A stretch of DNA of 64,000 bases from assembly GCF_000017685.1 (NCBI RefSeq), contig NC_010602.1:3483001-3547000 (forward strand). Reading direction: 5' to 3'. Source of the stretch: Leptospira biflexa serovar Patoc strain 'Patoc 1 (Paris)'. Its GTDB lineage: Bacteria > Spirochaetota > Leptospiria > Leptospirales > Leptospiraceae. The first letter of the stretch is position 1; every line of letters starts with the position of its first letter. A program made the translations under genes and the position numbers. This document shows positions 30,501 through 37,869 of the stretch, piece by piece. Below the pieces are notes generated by a model, which had not been told where the DNA came from, ran no database searches, and worked only from the letters and a program-made list of their open reading frames with translations.

Positions 30501-30726
30501 TGCTAACCACACTATTGGTGCCTGTGCGTTAGGTGGAATGTTATTTGGAACTATTTTTGGTGTGATCGTAGTCCCAGGACTTTATATCATCTTTGCCAAC
30601 ATTGCAAAAGGCAAAAGCCTAATTTACCACGAGGACCATATGCCACTTTCGGAATCGGACGTGAGTTACCAGAATTCAGAAATCGAACGTAAAAAAAATA
30701 GAAAGACAAGGAAGGAAATCAAATGA
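27517..30726 (+). CDS. HAE1-type RND multidrug efflux transporter (AcrB/MexB family)
   Basis: This 1069-residue pump has the AcrB layout: TM1 (PVLAIVISVLVVFVGLISI), a large periplasmic loop, TM2-TM6, a second loop and TM7-TM12. TM4 carries GIVVDDAIVVVE, with the two Asp that relay protons, and TM10 carries GLLGKNAVLIVEFA, with the conserved Lys. The SQFPEIAPP and FPGASAQ motifs are those of the hydrophobe/amphiphile group rather than the metal group, so it differs from the CzcA at the left edge. The natural substrate is unknown. AGGAG precedes the ATG, and the stop overlaps the next start as ATGA. Confidence 0.96.
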   Translation: MFTKFLQRPVLAIVISVLVVFVGLISIKNIPVSQFPEIAPPRVTITLSFPGASAQVLVQSTITTLEQAINGVAGMRYMISSSTSSGDAIIQVLFEPGTNPNDALVQVKTRVDQMMYRVPELVRLEGIFVQPVQPSMLLYVNLYSKDPNASEKFLYNYATVFLLPELKRIHGIGQAKILGTRQYAMRVWLNPDRMRAYNVTTAEVMKAIENQSIIARPGRLGQSSGKQAQSLEYTLTYEGWFNEPGQYENIIIRAKNGGELLYLKDISKVELDSEFYNIYSDVDGHPAAAIMFKQTEGSNAKDVIEDIKAKLEELKQTFPPEMDYKLSYDVSNFIDAAIEKVIHTLIEAFVLVAIVVFIFLGDWRSTLIPIIAVPVSLIGAFSFMMALGLTINLITLFAMVLAIGIVVDDAIVVVEAVHAKMAEDHLSVYFSVKAVLGEISGAVIAITLLMTAVFVPVTFLPGPVGVFYRQFAITMATSIVLSGLVALTLTPVLTAMILKPHSHHKKARNPIDLFLEKFNFYFEIVTDRYVNLMKRFSGSKVFIVSLLLFFSLGFVLLSQFVPSGFVPGEDQGMIYAVIQTPPGSTIEKTNDVARKLQEIALKIEGVDSVASLAGYEILTEGEGSNAGTCLISLKDWSDRKNSVHDVLEELEHKTKNFGAIVEFFEPPAVPGFGAAGGVMFRLLDKTNSGDYTAFDKVHEEFMAELKKREELTGLFSFYSAKFPQLEVKLDRKLAMQKGVNIGEAMDNLDILVGSTYEQGFIRFNQFFKVYVQSSPEFRRLPSDILGLFTPNDKGEMVPYSSFMTLEQKQGANEITRYNAYTSSVINVLPSDGYTTGDVIKAIREVSKTLPKGFEVGWEGLSYDEASRGNEAIYIFIVVIVFVYLVLSAQYESFIIPFSVIFSLPPGIFGSFFLLRLLGLANDIYAQIGMIMLIGLLGKNAVLIVEFARQRQEAGLSVFDAALEGAKARFRPILMTSFAFIAGLIPLVVATGPGAIANHTIGACALGGMLFGTIFGVIVVPGLYIIFANIAKGKSLIYHEDHMPLSESDVSYQNSEIERKKNRKTRKEIK

Positions 30727-32150
30727 AACGGATCATCATCACATTCATAGTTTTATGGAATATTTCCTGTATTCCCGCGCTTTACGAAAGAGATAAGGAA
30801 GATTTACAACTTCCAGAACAATTTCAAAATTGGGAGTCCTCTGAAAAAGCGATTAAGTTACAAACTGAAATTTGGAACCAATTTTTTAATGAACCACAAT
30901 TGATTTCATTGATTGAGATTGCTATAAAAAACAATCAGGAACTTGAAGTTCTAGAACAGGAAATCAGTATCGCAAATAACGAAGTTTTTGCAAGGCAAGG
31001 GGAATACTTACCAAAATTATCTTTACAAGCCGATGTTGGAAGCGAACAGAAAGAAAGATTTAGTACACCTAACGCAAATTCTCCGACTTTGTTTGCACAC
31101 GGTGGACTCGTTATGAGTTGGGAAATTGACATTTGGAAAAAACTAAGAAACGCTACAAAATCTGCATACCTTAGATATTTAGCAAGTATAGAAGGAAAAC
31201 GTTTTGTTGTGACCAACTTAGTTGCAGAAATTTCGGATACGTATTTTGAATTGAAGGCACTCGACAACCAACTCACCCTCATTCAAAACTATATCGAAGT
31301 TTTATCCCAAGTAAAGGAAATCGTCGTATTACAAAGAGAAGCTGGTAGAACCACTTCTCTTGCTGTCAAACGATTCGAAGCCGAGGTTTCCAAAAACCTA
31401 GCACGTAAATACGATATCGTTCAAAGGATTGCAATCACTGAAAATCGACTTAATTTCTTATTAGGAAGGTTTCCAGAAAAAATCAACCGTACTTCAGATG
31501 ATTTTTTAGAAATCACACTCCCTGAAATCCAAAAATCTGTTCCCATTGATCTTCTTGAGAATCGACCCGATATCAAACAAGCCACTCTGATTTTAGAATC
31601 TCGAAAATTGGATATCGAAGTGGCTAGAGCAAGATTTTATCCATCACTTTCCATTGATGGCAATATTGGTTATGAAGTGTTTAATTCCAAACATTTTAAA
31701 GGAACACCAGTTTCGCTCGCTTATGGATTAGGTGGAGGGATCATCGCACCACTCATCAACAGAAAAGCAATAGAAGCCAATTATGCAACGGCAAATAACT
31801 TACAAATCCAAGCCGTTTACAATTATGAAGTCTCACTCCTAAAAGCCTTTACAGAAGTGACCAATCAAATTGTAAAAATCAAAAATCTCTCACAGAAGTT
31901 TGAAGCAAAAAACAAACAGGTGCAGAATTTAAAAGAATCAGTAGAAATCTCCAATATCCTCTTCAAAGCAGGAAGGATAGACTACATTGATGTTTTGTTT
32001 AGCCAGAGGGATTTTCTGGAAGCACAAGTGGAAGCCTTTGAACTAAAGTACAGTTTACTTGAATCTAATATTGGTTTGTATAAAGCACTCGGTGGTGGTT
32101 GGCGAGGCCAAAACGAACAAGACAGCGAACGAAAGAACGGGACATTTTAA
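30723..32150 (+). CDS. Outer membrane efflux lipoprotein, TolC/NodT family
   Basis: The 475-residue protein has a short lipoprotein signal (IIITFIVLWNISC, Cys about residue 16) and two repeats of the outer-membrane efflux domain. Family motifs include SWEIDIWKKLRNA, LLENRPDIKQATLILES and ARARFYPSLSIDG. It forms the trimeric outer-membrane channel of the pump. The start overlaps the RND gene stop, completing an adaptor-pump-channel operon, and a strong intrinsic terminator follows. Confidence 0.95.
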   Translation: MKRIIITFIVLWNISCIPALYERDKEDLQLPEQFQNWESSEKAIKLQTEIWNQFFNEPQLISLIEIAIKNNQELEVLEQEISIANNEVFARQGEYLPKLSLQADVGSEQKERFSTPNANSPTLFAHGGLVMSWEIDIWKKLRNATKSAYLRYLASIEGKRFVVTNLVAEISDTYFELKALDNQLTLIQNYIEVLSQVKEIVVLQREAGRTTSLAVKRFEAEVSKNLARKYDIVQRIAITENRLNFLLGRFPEKINRTSDDFLEITLPEIQKSVPIDLLENRPDIKQATLILESRKLDIEVARARFYPSLSIDGNIGYEVFNSKHFKGTPVSLAYGLGGGIIAPLINRKAIEANYATANNLQIQAVYNYEVSLLKAFTEVTNQIVKIKNLSQKFEAKNKQVQNLKESVEISNILFKAGRIDYIDVLFSQRDFLEAQVEAFELKYSLLESNIGLYKALGGGWRGQNEQDSERKNGTF

Positions 32151-32156
32151 TTATAT

Positions 32157-32197
32157 CCCCGCTTTCCACATCCATCGGCGGCGCGGGGAATTTTTTT
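32157..32197 (+). terminator. Intrinsic terminator of the RND efflux operon, also a copy of a dispersed palindrome
   Basis: CCCCGC (32157-32162) and GCGGGG (32183-32188) form the stem, followed by AA and seven T residues. The arm and loop sequence (CCCCGCTTTCC then ATCGGCGGCGCGGGG) resembles the element at 34909-34998, so the terminator belongs to a repeated family. Confidence 0.8.
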
Positions 32198-32227
32198 AAT
32201 GTCAGAAATTGCAATCACCAACTCACT

Positions 32228-32824
32228 TTACAAAGAAAGTTTTGGTATCACAACTTCCTGTGCAAACTTATGGGTTTCATCATAACAAAAAGTATGGAAT
32301 CGAACTAACTCTTCTCCATTGTGTTTATATGAAAATTTTAACACTTGTGGTATTTCGGTAAGTTCAACAATCGTATTTCCTGCTCCATTATTTAAATTGA
32401 AGGATGCCTTCGTTTTCGACAATACTTTCCACTCCCCCTTTAATACCGGAACATCGAAATCACTTTGCGAAGTAGCAGAATAATCAGCATACAATTTGAT
32501 CCCAAAATTCATTGGAGACGATTCACAAAAATAAAGAAAGGGTTTTATTTCTTCTATTGTAACACTTCCCCAATTGGGAATTGTAATTCCACCTAAGTTG
32601 TCTTCAATACTCTCATAATTGATTGGTTCATCTGATTCCTTTAAACCTTTAATGATAGATTCTTTTCTTTTTAGTTCTTCTTGTTGCAAACGTGAAGATT
32701 CGGCTTTCTCTGCTTCCGTTGGACCCTCTGCTTCTTTTTTGCAATTGATGGTCATGAACATCACTGCAACACCTACCATCATCATCATTTTCACTTTAAA
32801 ATATCGATGTTTCGTTTCTTTCAT
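32228..32824 (-). CDS. Hypothetical lipoprotein
   Basis: From the ATG at 32824 the product is 198 residues. A basic N-terminus is followed by a hydrophobic stretch and lipobox (MMMMVGVAVMFMTINCKKE, Cys about residue 28), then a charged linker (about 30-65) and a C-terminal beta-rich domain. I do not recognise the domain. It converges with the efflux operon and lies 53 bases after the other lipoprotein gene, probably in one transcript with it. A spirochaetal outer- or inner-membrane lipoprotein is the best description. Confidence 0.75.
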   Translation of the reverse strand: MKETKHRYFKVKMMMMVGVAVMFMTINCKKEAEGPTEAEKAESSRLQQEELKRKESIIKGLKESDEPINYESIEDNLGGITIPNWGSVTIEEIKPFLYFCESSPMNFGIKLYADYSATSQSDFDVPVLKGEWKVLSKTKASFNLNNGAGNTIVELTEIPQVLKFSYKHNGEELVRFHTFCYDETHKFAQEVVIPKLSL

Positions 32825-32877
32825 TAAATTCACCTTGGTTTAATTTTATACTTTGTTTTTCAATGATATCATTCCCA

Positions 32878-34647
32878 TCATTCACCACCACTCTCCCCTT
32901 TGTACCGTTTTGAATCGAATACCAAACGATTGATGTACTGGCAAACGGTTGACTCATTCTGCAGTTCGATATCAATCCTCGGTTTATCGGATCGTAAGTC
33001 CGTGGCAGGAAAGGTGATATAAAGCGAATCATGTCCTAATTCCTGAAAACACAATTCCTCATCTCTACTCGGAGAATCTCCGGAACCTCCTTCTCCATTA
33101 CATCCATAGTATACCCCCGATACATAAAATTGACCCTTCGGTTGTCTCCATTGGAAATCAGTAAAACAAGTTCCATCACTCGCACTTCCAGAATTTGTCA
33201 CAAAGGAACCGCTGGATTCTTTATCACGTTTAATATTGGGATGTGACCGAACAATTTCATAAATCATCCAATAACGATCCACAGTCGACAACATATACTG
33301 CATTTCACCAAGCCCTTCATTGAACCCACCTTCACCAAATTTGGCGGCAACGAGTACGACTGCCTTTTCATAAGGATTGGTTTTAAAAATTTCTTTGTAA
33401 TCTTTTGGTATGGTTGCCAAAAATTCTTTGAAACCTTGGCCTGAAGTGAGGAGATAATCTGTTGTGGCAAGAGGTGTTAGGATCACTTCTCCTGCTTTTA
33501 GTTTGATGCGAAATCCAATGGATCCACCTGATTCTTCTGCGACGATCGAAAGTACTTCTAATCTTTCCTCCGAACCTAAATTTCCTGAACCATCCATCTG
33601 AGTGATGTGTAAAAAAACACCATCGTTCTCTTTGAATTCTAACTTTCCATTGGCGACAACAGACAATGGATCAAAATTTGGTTGGAATTTTTTCACAATG
33701 TCCATTGCGGTTTGTGATGAATTCGAAAGTGAAAAGTATTGGAATGGCAATCCTTTCGCAGCATATGCACCATCTTTGGCAATCAACTGAAAAATCATCT
33801 CTGGGATTAGATAATGATTTTTGAATTTATTAAACTGTGCCACTAGACCCTTATACGAATTCGCTCTCACAGCAAACTCTGAATAAAGTTGTTTTTCCAT
33901 TACCTCTTTTTGGTGTTTAAAATCTTCAAATAGAGGACTAGAAGTTCCTTCAGGTAAAATCAGTCCCGATCCATCTTTTCCTATTTCACGTAGAGCCGCG
34001 AAACGTTTCACAATGGCAGCGAGCCTCGGATCTTTCGGAGAATCTTGCCCAACTAATTCGGGTAACAAAACCAATTCGTTTATAACTTTTAGGCGATCAT
34101 CCGGTTTTGGAAATTCCAGCGCCAAAGCCGTGTTAAAGATATCTACATTTACTTTCGATAGATCTATCGATTTGATTTTTTCGGGAGAAAGCAACCACTG
34201 TCTCAGTGAATTTAGTACTTCGTAATCATTTTTACCAACGATTGTCCCCACTGCTTTCGCATACGTAAAAGCGCTCCCCATACCAAGTATCCGCGTAAGA
34301 TAATCCGCACTAATTTTTGCAGTGCTCGGAAAATATGCCTTACCATCATCGCACTGTGCTTTCAATCTTTCAGGACAGATCGCTTCAAAATAAGTAAACG
34401 TAGTGTCTTTTTCCGTCACCTCTACATAAGCAGAAATTTCCACGTTGTCTTTGGCATTGACTTTTCCAATCGCCTTCCCTGGTAACTTCGTATCCTTGAA
34501 TAATTCCAATTCAAGATTGGGTTGGAAAAAGTAAAAACGCATCGACGGTTCAAAAGGTTTTACTTTCCGTTTGGAACAATTGGAAAATGCCAAAAGTAGA
34601 ATGGCAGTCGCAATCATTGATCGCAAAATAAATGGAGTTTGGTTCAT
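32878..34647 (-). CDS. Hypothetical lipoprotein with SH3-like N-terminal region
   Basis: This 589-residue protein has a clear lipoprotein signal (MIATAILLLAFSNCSKRK, Cys24). Residues about 38-100 (RFYFFQPNLELELFKDTKLPGKAIGKV, then AYVEVTEKDTTFTYFEAIC) look like a bacterial SH3-type fold. The rest is not recognised. The C-terminal 120 residues have several Cys (CFTDFQWRQ, YYGCNGEGG, ELCFQELG, STVCQY) that may form disulfides outside the cytoplasm. It heads a two-gene unit with the lipoprotein at 32228-32824. A promoter is predicted upstream. Confidence 0.75.
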   Translation of the reverse strand: MNQTPFILRSMIATAILLLAFSNCSKRKVKPFEPSMRFYFFQPNLELELFKDTKLPGKAIGKVNAKDNVEISAYVEVTEKDTTFTYFEAICPERLKAQCDDGKAYFPSTAKISADYLTRILGMGSAFTYAKAVGTIVGKNDYEVLNSLRQWLLSPEKIKSIDLSKVNVDIFNTALALEFPKPDDRLKVINELVLLPELVGQDSPKDPRLAAIVKRFAALREIGKDGSGLILPEGTSSPLFEDFKHQKEVMEKQLYSEFAVRANSYKGLVAQFNKFKNHYLIPEMIFQLIAKDGAYAAKGLPFQYFSLSNSSQTAMDIVKKFQPNFDPLSVVANGKLEFKENDGVFLHITQMDGSGNLGSEERLEVLSIVAEESGGSIGFRIKLKAGEVILTPLATTDYLLTSGQGFKEFLATIPKDYKEIFKTNPYEKAVVLVAAKFGEGGFNEGLGEMQYMLSTVDRYWMIYEIVRSHPNIKRDKESSGSFVTNSGSASDGTCFTDFQWRQPKGQFYVSGVYYGCNGEGGSGDSPSRDEELCFQELGHDSLYITFPATDLRSDKPRIDIELQNESTVCQYINRLVFDSKRYKGESGGE

Positions 34648-34689
34648 AGTGTTCCTGTGTGAGTTAGATTGTCAGGCATTCTAAATGGA

Positions 34690-34718
34690 AATATATTGAC
34701 AAGTCAAATCAAAAACAA
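34690..34718 (-). promoter_or_regulatory. Predicted promoter of the lipoprotein gene at 34647
   Basis: On the minus strand TTGTTT (34718-34713) and TATATT (34695-34690) are 17 bases apart, giving a leader of about 35 bases. The spacer holds the short palindrome TTGAC-two bases-GTCAA, a possible operator. Confidence 0.4.
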
Positions 34719-34833
34719 TTTTTGAACCATCTGTACAATATACCAATTAGTAGATAATGGATAACTAATCTTAAGAGAGCGATTCTGAAATCAAAACCGT
34801 TGCTTTTGAAACACATACTTATTTCGTATGGAA

Positions 34834-35151
34834 TCATGAATTAGGACGATTGGGATAAGTGGTGCGCCTCGCATTGGTTTTTTGATTGTAATGCAATCGA
34901 ATCACGACCCCGCTTTCCGCTGCAATCTTTCCAATGGATTGAAAAAAGAAATTACATTGAATTAGGAAAGGATTTCCGCTCCAATCGGTGGCGCGGTACT
35001 TCCATTCATACGAAACATATTTTAAAAAATCAGAATAGGCAATCCCTTGGGCGCGAAAGTATTCGGTAATGGCAACATCCAAATAATTAAGATAATTGGC
35101 ATTAAACACAATCCCTTGTGAATCCACCTCCGCAGACTGAAAAAGTCGAAT
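34834..35151 (-). pseudogene. Truncated acyl-CoA thioesterase (hotdog fold) remnant
   Basis: The first part reads IRLFQSAEVDSQGIVFNANY followed by LNYLDVAITEYFRAQGIAYS, a good match to the N-terminal half of 4-hydroxybenzoyl-CoA thioesterase-type hotdog proteins (the vDsqGivfNAnYl motif with the catalytic Asp). After about 45 residues the homology stops, and the frame runs through a repeated GC-rich palindromic element into unrelated sequence. The strand before the conserved Asp also lacks a usual ATG start; TAG precedes the ATT at 35151. So both ends appear lost, which fits a decaying gene interrupted by a repeat. GTG at 35127 could start a 97-residue peptide, but a working thioesterase is unlikely. 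Confidence 0.65.
34909..34998. repeat. Second copy of the CCCCGCTTTCCGCT palindromic element, split by an insert
   Basis: CCCCGCTTTCCGCTGCAATC starts here and TTTCCGCTCCAATCGG followed by TGGCGCGG ends it, with about 45 AT-rich bases between. Joined, the halves resemble the terminator element at 32157-32188. It lies inside the thioesterase remnant. Confidence 0.5.
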
Positions 35152-35168
35152 CTAAACCAAGAATCGAA

Positions 35169-35636
35169 TCAAATTTCTTTATCTATTTGAAACTTTCGTT
35201 TATGGTATAATAGTGCTTTCTTCAAACAGACAATCAGTTTGGTTTTTGGAATTTTTTGATTTGTAGAAAAATTTAAAGCACGTTTGCCATCACAATTTAG
35301 TTCCGGGAATTGAATGGCAATCTCTTGGGCAATGGTCGTTTTACAATTGAAATAAATTCCAAACATCGAATCGTCCACTTTCGCGAGTCGAATCGTTGAA
35401 CCAGACTTGGTAATGGGTGTTAAAAAACTTGGTTCTCCCCATTTCAAACATTCCTGAATCATTCCAATTCGCTCATCTGCTTCAGCCAATTCATAGATCA
35501 AGGTTCGAATTTGTATCAATTGGTCTAACATCGACTGAGGAACACTAAAGTAATACGAGGATACTTCTTCCGAAGGAAGTGGATATTTTTGACTCCATTT
35601 GTTCTGATTGGATTGATTTCGATGAGGGGATGGCAA
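35169..35636 (-). CDS. DUF1801-type (YdhG-like) small protein
   Basis: The 155-residue product resembles DUF1801/YdhG proteins: a helical N-terminal half (MLDQLIQIRTLIYELAEADE), then CLKWGEPSFLTP, RLAKVDDSMFGIYFNCKTT and a C-terminal SLK-like KTKLIVCLKKALLYHK. The family is small and cytosolic; one member is called an iron chaperone, but the general role is unknown. No ATG lies near the front. TTG at 35636 with GAGG eight bases upstream is the best start, and it sits 17 bases after the OB-fold gene. Confidence 0.7.
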   Translation of the reverse strand: MPSPHRNQSNQNKWSQKYPLPSEEVSSYYFSVPQSMLDQLIQIRTLIYELAEADERIGMIQECLKWGEPSFLTPITKSGSTIRLAKVDDSMFGIYFNCKTTIAQEIAIQFPELNCDGKRALNFSTNQKIPKTKLIVCLKKALLYHKRKFQIDKEI

Positions 35637-35653
35637 CGAGAATACCTCAAATC

Positions 35654-35989
35654 TTAATATTGAAAGACCGGTCCAATGGTTTCATCACTCTCCTTAAACC
35701 GAACCGTGTCACCAATTTTGACAGAACCAAAATCAGTCACGCCATCTATGATTGTCGTGAGTTTTACATTTTCTTCCGTTTGTACGATCGCAAGTAAATA
35801 AGGTGCTCGCGATGCCATATGACCAAAACCAACATGTACAACAGTGAAGGAAACAATCGTTCCGTTCTGTTTTAATTCGATCGTTTCAATGGATTCGCTG
35901 CCACAAGAGGGGCAACCATCTAACACTTCCGCTACTTTGCATTGGCATTTGTGGCAAACAATGCCAGTTAAAGTCACTGTTGGGGTCAT
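35654..35989 (-). CDS. Zinc-ribbon OB-fold (DUF35) acyl-CoA-associated protein
   Basis: The 111-residue protein from the ATG at 35989 has an N-terminal zinc ribbon (CHKCQCKV then CPSCGSES) and a C-terminal OB fold (GTIVSFTVVHVGF, PYLLAIVQTEENVKLTT, VKIGDTVRF). DUF35 proteins normally act as small subunits that bind acyl-CoA next to a thiolase-like partner. No such partner is adjacent; the thiolase at 40058 is a different, stand-alone type. An in-frame TTG at 36013 is an alternative start. Confidence 0.85.
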   Translation of the reverse strand: MTPTVTLTGIVCHKCQCKVAEVLDGCPSCGSESIETIELKQNGTIVSFTVVHVGFGHMASRAPYLLAIVQTEENVKLTTIIDGVTDFGSVKIGDTVRFKESDETIGPVFQY

Positions 35990-36056
35990 AGTACCATTAC
36001 TCGTATTTACCAAATTTTAATGCAATCTGTTTATTTTAAGATTTATGATTTGAGAT

Positions 36057-36437
36057 TCACGATTCAATTTTGATGCAACTGCCGGCGATGATTTGATAAC
36101 CATTTGAAAACTGTTTCCATACCCGCAAGTAACGAAACCGGCCTTCGATCGGATTTCCTAACATAGTCCCTTTTGTATCATAAACGATAAGGACTATCGC
36201 AGTATCATTTATTATTTGGATCTCTTCCAATTTTGATACGATTGATTCTACCAACATCGTTTTGTTTTTATGTGAGTCCAAATCCATTTCTTTAGTGACA
36301 ATCAAACCATTTGGTGCAATGAATCTCAAATCTTCATGGATGACAGATTCTAAAAATGGAATATCACTTTTTTTAATAGCTTCAATGAGTTGTTTCTCCA
36401 AGGATTCGATTTCTTGAGTTTGAATGGATATCTCCAC
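36057..36437 (-). CDS. NTF2-like (SnoaL/DUF4440) domain protein
   Basis: This 126-residue protein has the cone-shaped NTF2-like layout: two N-terminal helices (EIESLEKQLIEAIKKSDI), LESVIHEDLRFIAPNGLIVTKEMD, a beta sheet with DTAIVLIVYDTKG, and FRYLRVWKQFSNGYQIIAGS at the end. Such domains serve as small ligand-binding proteins or isomerase-like enzymes; the ligand is unknown. It lies 49 bases after the SH3 lipoprotein gene in the same direction. Confidence 0.8.
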   Translation of the reverse strand: MEISIQTQEIESLEKQLIEAIKKSDIPFLESVIHEDLRFIAPNGLIVTKEMDLDSHKNKTMLVESIVSKLEEIQIINDTAIVLIVYDTKGTMLGNPIEGRFRYLRVWKQFSNGYQIIAGSCIKIES

Positions 36438-36486
36438 TGCGTTTATTTCCTTCTCTTCTTTTTGTCTTACTAATGTTTGTCGATAT

Positions 36487-37686
36487 TTACTTCAATTCAG
36501 CATGGGAGGTTTCCCATAATGTTTTGTATTGCTTAGGTATCCCTTCATTTTTAAACACTTCTACTTCCAAAGTTTTACCATATTTGCTATATACAAAATA
36601 TTCATTAGAAATTTTAGTTGGAACGATGGAAACTTCCGAATCGATATCAATATCATTTGTTGAATTGAAAAATTCATAACAATCTGGTGTCCTCACATAC
36701 TTCAAATTCTCTTGGTTATCTGTAAATTTATTTGTAACTTCATACCGGAATGAAGTTTCACCATAAATAAAGGAACAACTCATAGAATTATCTTTTAAAA
36801 AAGATTCCATTTTGATCGGAGTTTTTCCTAAGTGTATGATACTTTCACTGGAGCTAGGACAACAACATCCGCAATGTTCTTCTCTCACCAAAATTGCATT
36901 TTTAAATGGATGGTCTAACTTTGCAATCGAAGTTGAGAATCTATCTGATTTATATATAAAATTTTCTTTTTTGTTATAAATGAAAAGTTTTTGTCCCTCT
37001 ATACATTCTTCCATTTCCGTTTGATTTTTACGTTTTGCAAGAATGAGATCGTAACCATTGATCGAGTTTTGTTCATTGATTTCGTAATCCATTAACTCAT
37101 TTTGTAAATCTGCTAAATTGCTACTTAATTCTTCAGGTTCAAAACTTAATGAATCAGCCCAGTTTAATTGATGTTCGCTCCATGTAGTGATCGTATAACC
37201 AGAAAAGATCCATCCACTTTTTCCGTTATATGCAATTTGAAACCAATATCCCTTAATTGAATCGATGGTGACAAGCTTAGGGTCAATCGCAAGAACACTT
37301 GATACATATCCATTGGGAATCTTCTCCAATACATTCGAATCCTTGTTTGGTTTTTCACGAAGACGTAACCTTGAATTGACATTCACCCTCATAAACAGTT
37401 CAGGTTTCCTTTCGGAAAAATCAGAGTTTTTTCCATAATAATCCTTTCCTTCATAAGTAAAGTGTATCACAGAGATTTGGTCTTTGTTTTGTACCATTTT
37501 TTTGATCATCACTATTGATTTCCAAGGAATGGTTAAACTAACTTTCGTTAAGTCAATGGAATCGTAAACTTGAGCTGCTGGAATTTGTGTGACAAAACGT
37601 TGGAGCGATCCTTGCTCTGATTCTACTTTTTTTTCGGAACAACCAAGTAGTAAAAGCATTAAGAAAAAATAGTATTTCGATTTCAT
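36487..37686 (-). CDS. SH3-domain lipoprotein of unknown function
   Basis: The 399-residue protein has a short lipoprotein signal (YYFFLMLLLLGCSEKK, Cys16). Residues about 98-170 form a bacterial SH3 domain: NVNSRLRLREKPNKDSNVLE, then KIPNGYVSSVLA and GYWFQIAYNGKSGWIFSGY. The C-terminal half is unknown and has a Cys cluster HCGCCCPSS that could bind metal or form disulfides. It would be anchored in a membrane facing the periplasm, perhaps touching the cell wall. It borders the cassette-like block on its left side. Confidence 0.78.
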   Translation of the reverse strand: MKSKYYFFLMLLLLGCSEKKVESEQGSLQRFVTQIPAAQVYDSIDLTKVSLTIPWKSIVMIKKMVQNKDQISVIHFTYEGKDYYGKNSDFSERKPELFMRVNVNSRLRLREKPNKDSNVLEKIPNGYVSSVLAIDPKLVTIDSIKGYWFQIAYNGKSGWIFSGYTITTWSEHQLNWADSLSFEPEELSSNLADLQNELMDYEINEQNSINGYDLILAKRKNQTEMEECIEGQKLFIYNKKENFIYKSDRFSTSIAKLDHPFKNAILVREEHCGCCCPSSSESIIHLGKTPIKMESFLKDNSMSCSFIYGETSFRYEVTNKFTDNQENLKYVRTPDCYEFFNSTNDIDIDSEVSIVPTKISNEYFVYSKYGKTLEVEVFKNEGIPKQYKTLWETSHAELK

Positions 37687-37724
37687 AAAATTTGTGCCTA
37701 AGATTCAAATTCGATTTTCAATCT

Positions 37725-37868
37725 ACCTAATTTGATTCACAATCATAAATCCTATATTTTATTCTTCGATTCTAAAAATTGGATCGTTTTCGAGGTAGTG
37801 ATAGAAATTTAGATTTGGGGCGACTCCTTGTGCCGAAGTATAGCGTGTTAACTAAAGTTAGGTGTTCG
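37725..37868 (-). repeat. attC-like element after the BtrH-like gene
   Basis: Read on the minus strand it starts two bases after the gene stop with ATAACCGAACACCTAAC, and shares ATAAC, CACCTAAC and CTTCGGCACAAGG with the element at 38883-39030. GTTAGGT at 37857-37863 (plus strand) fits the integron core site GTTRRRY, and ACCTAA at 37725-37730 can pair with it as the other end. The reading as an integron recombination site is inference. Confidence 0.5.
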
Positions 37869-37869
37869 G

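Noticed and set aside
37538..37556. Resemblance to the AACTAACTTTCGTTAGTT palindrome
   Set aside because: Only ACTAACTTTCGTTAA matches, the symmetry is lost, and it lies inside the SH3 lipoprotein coding region.
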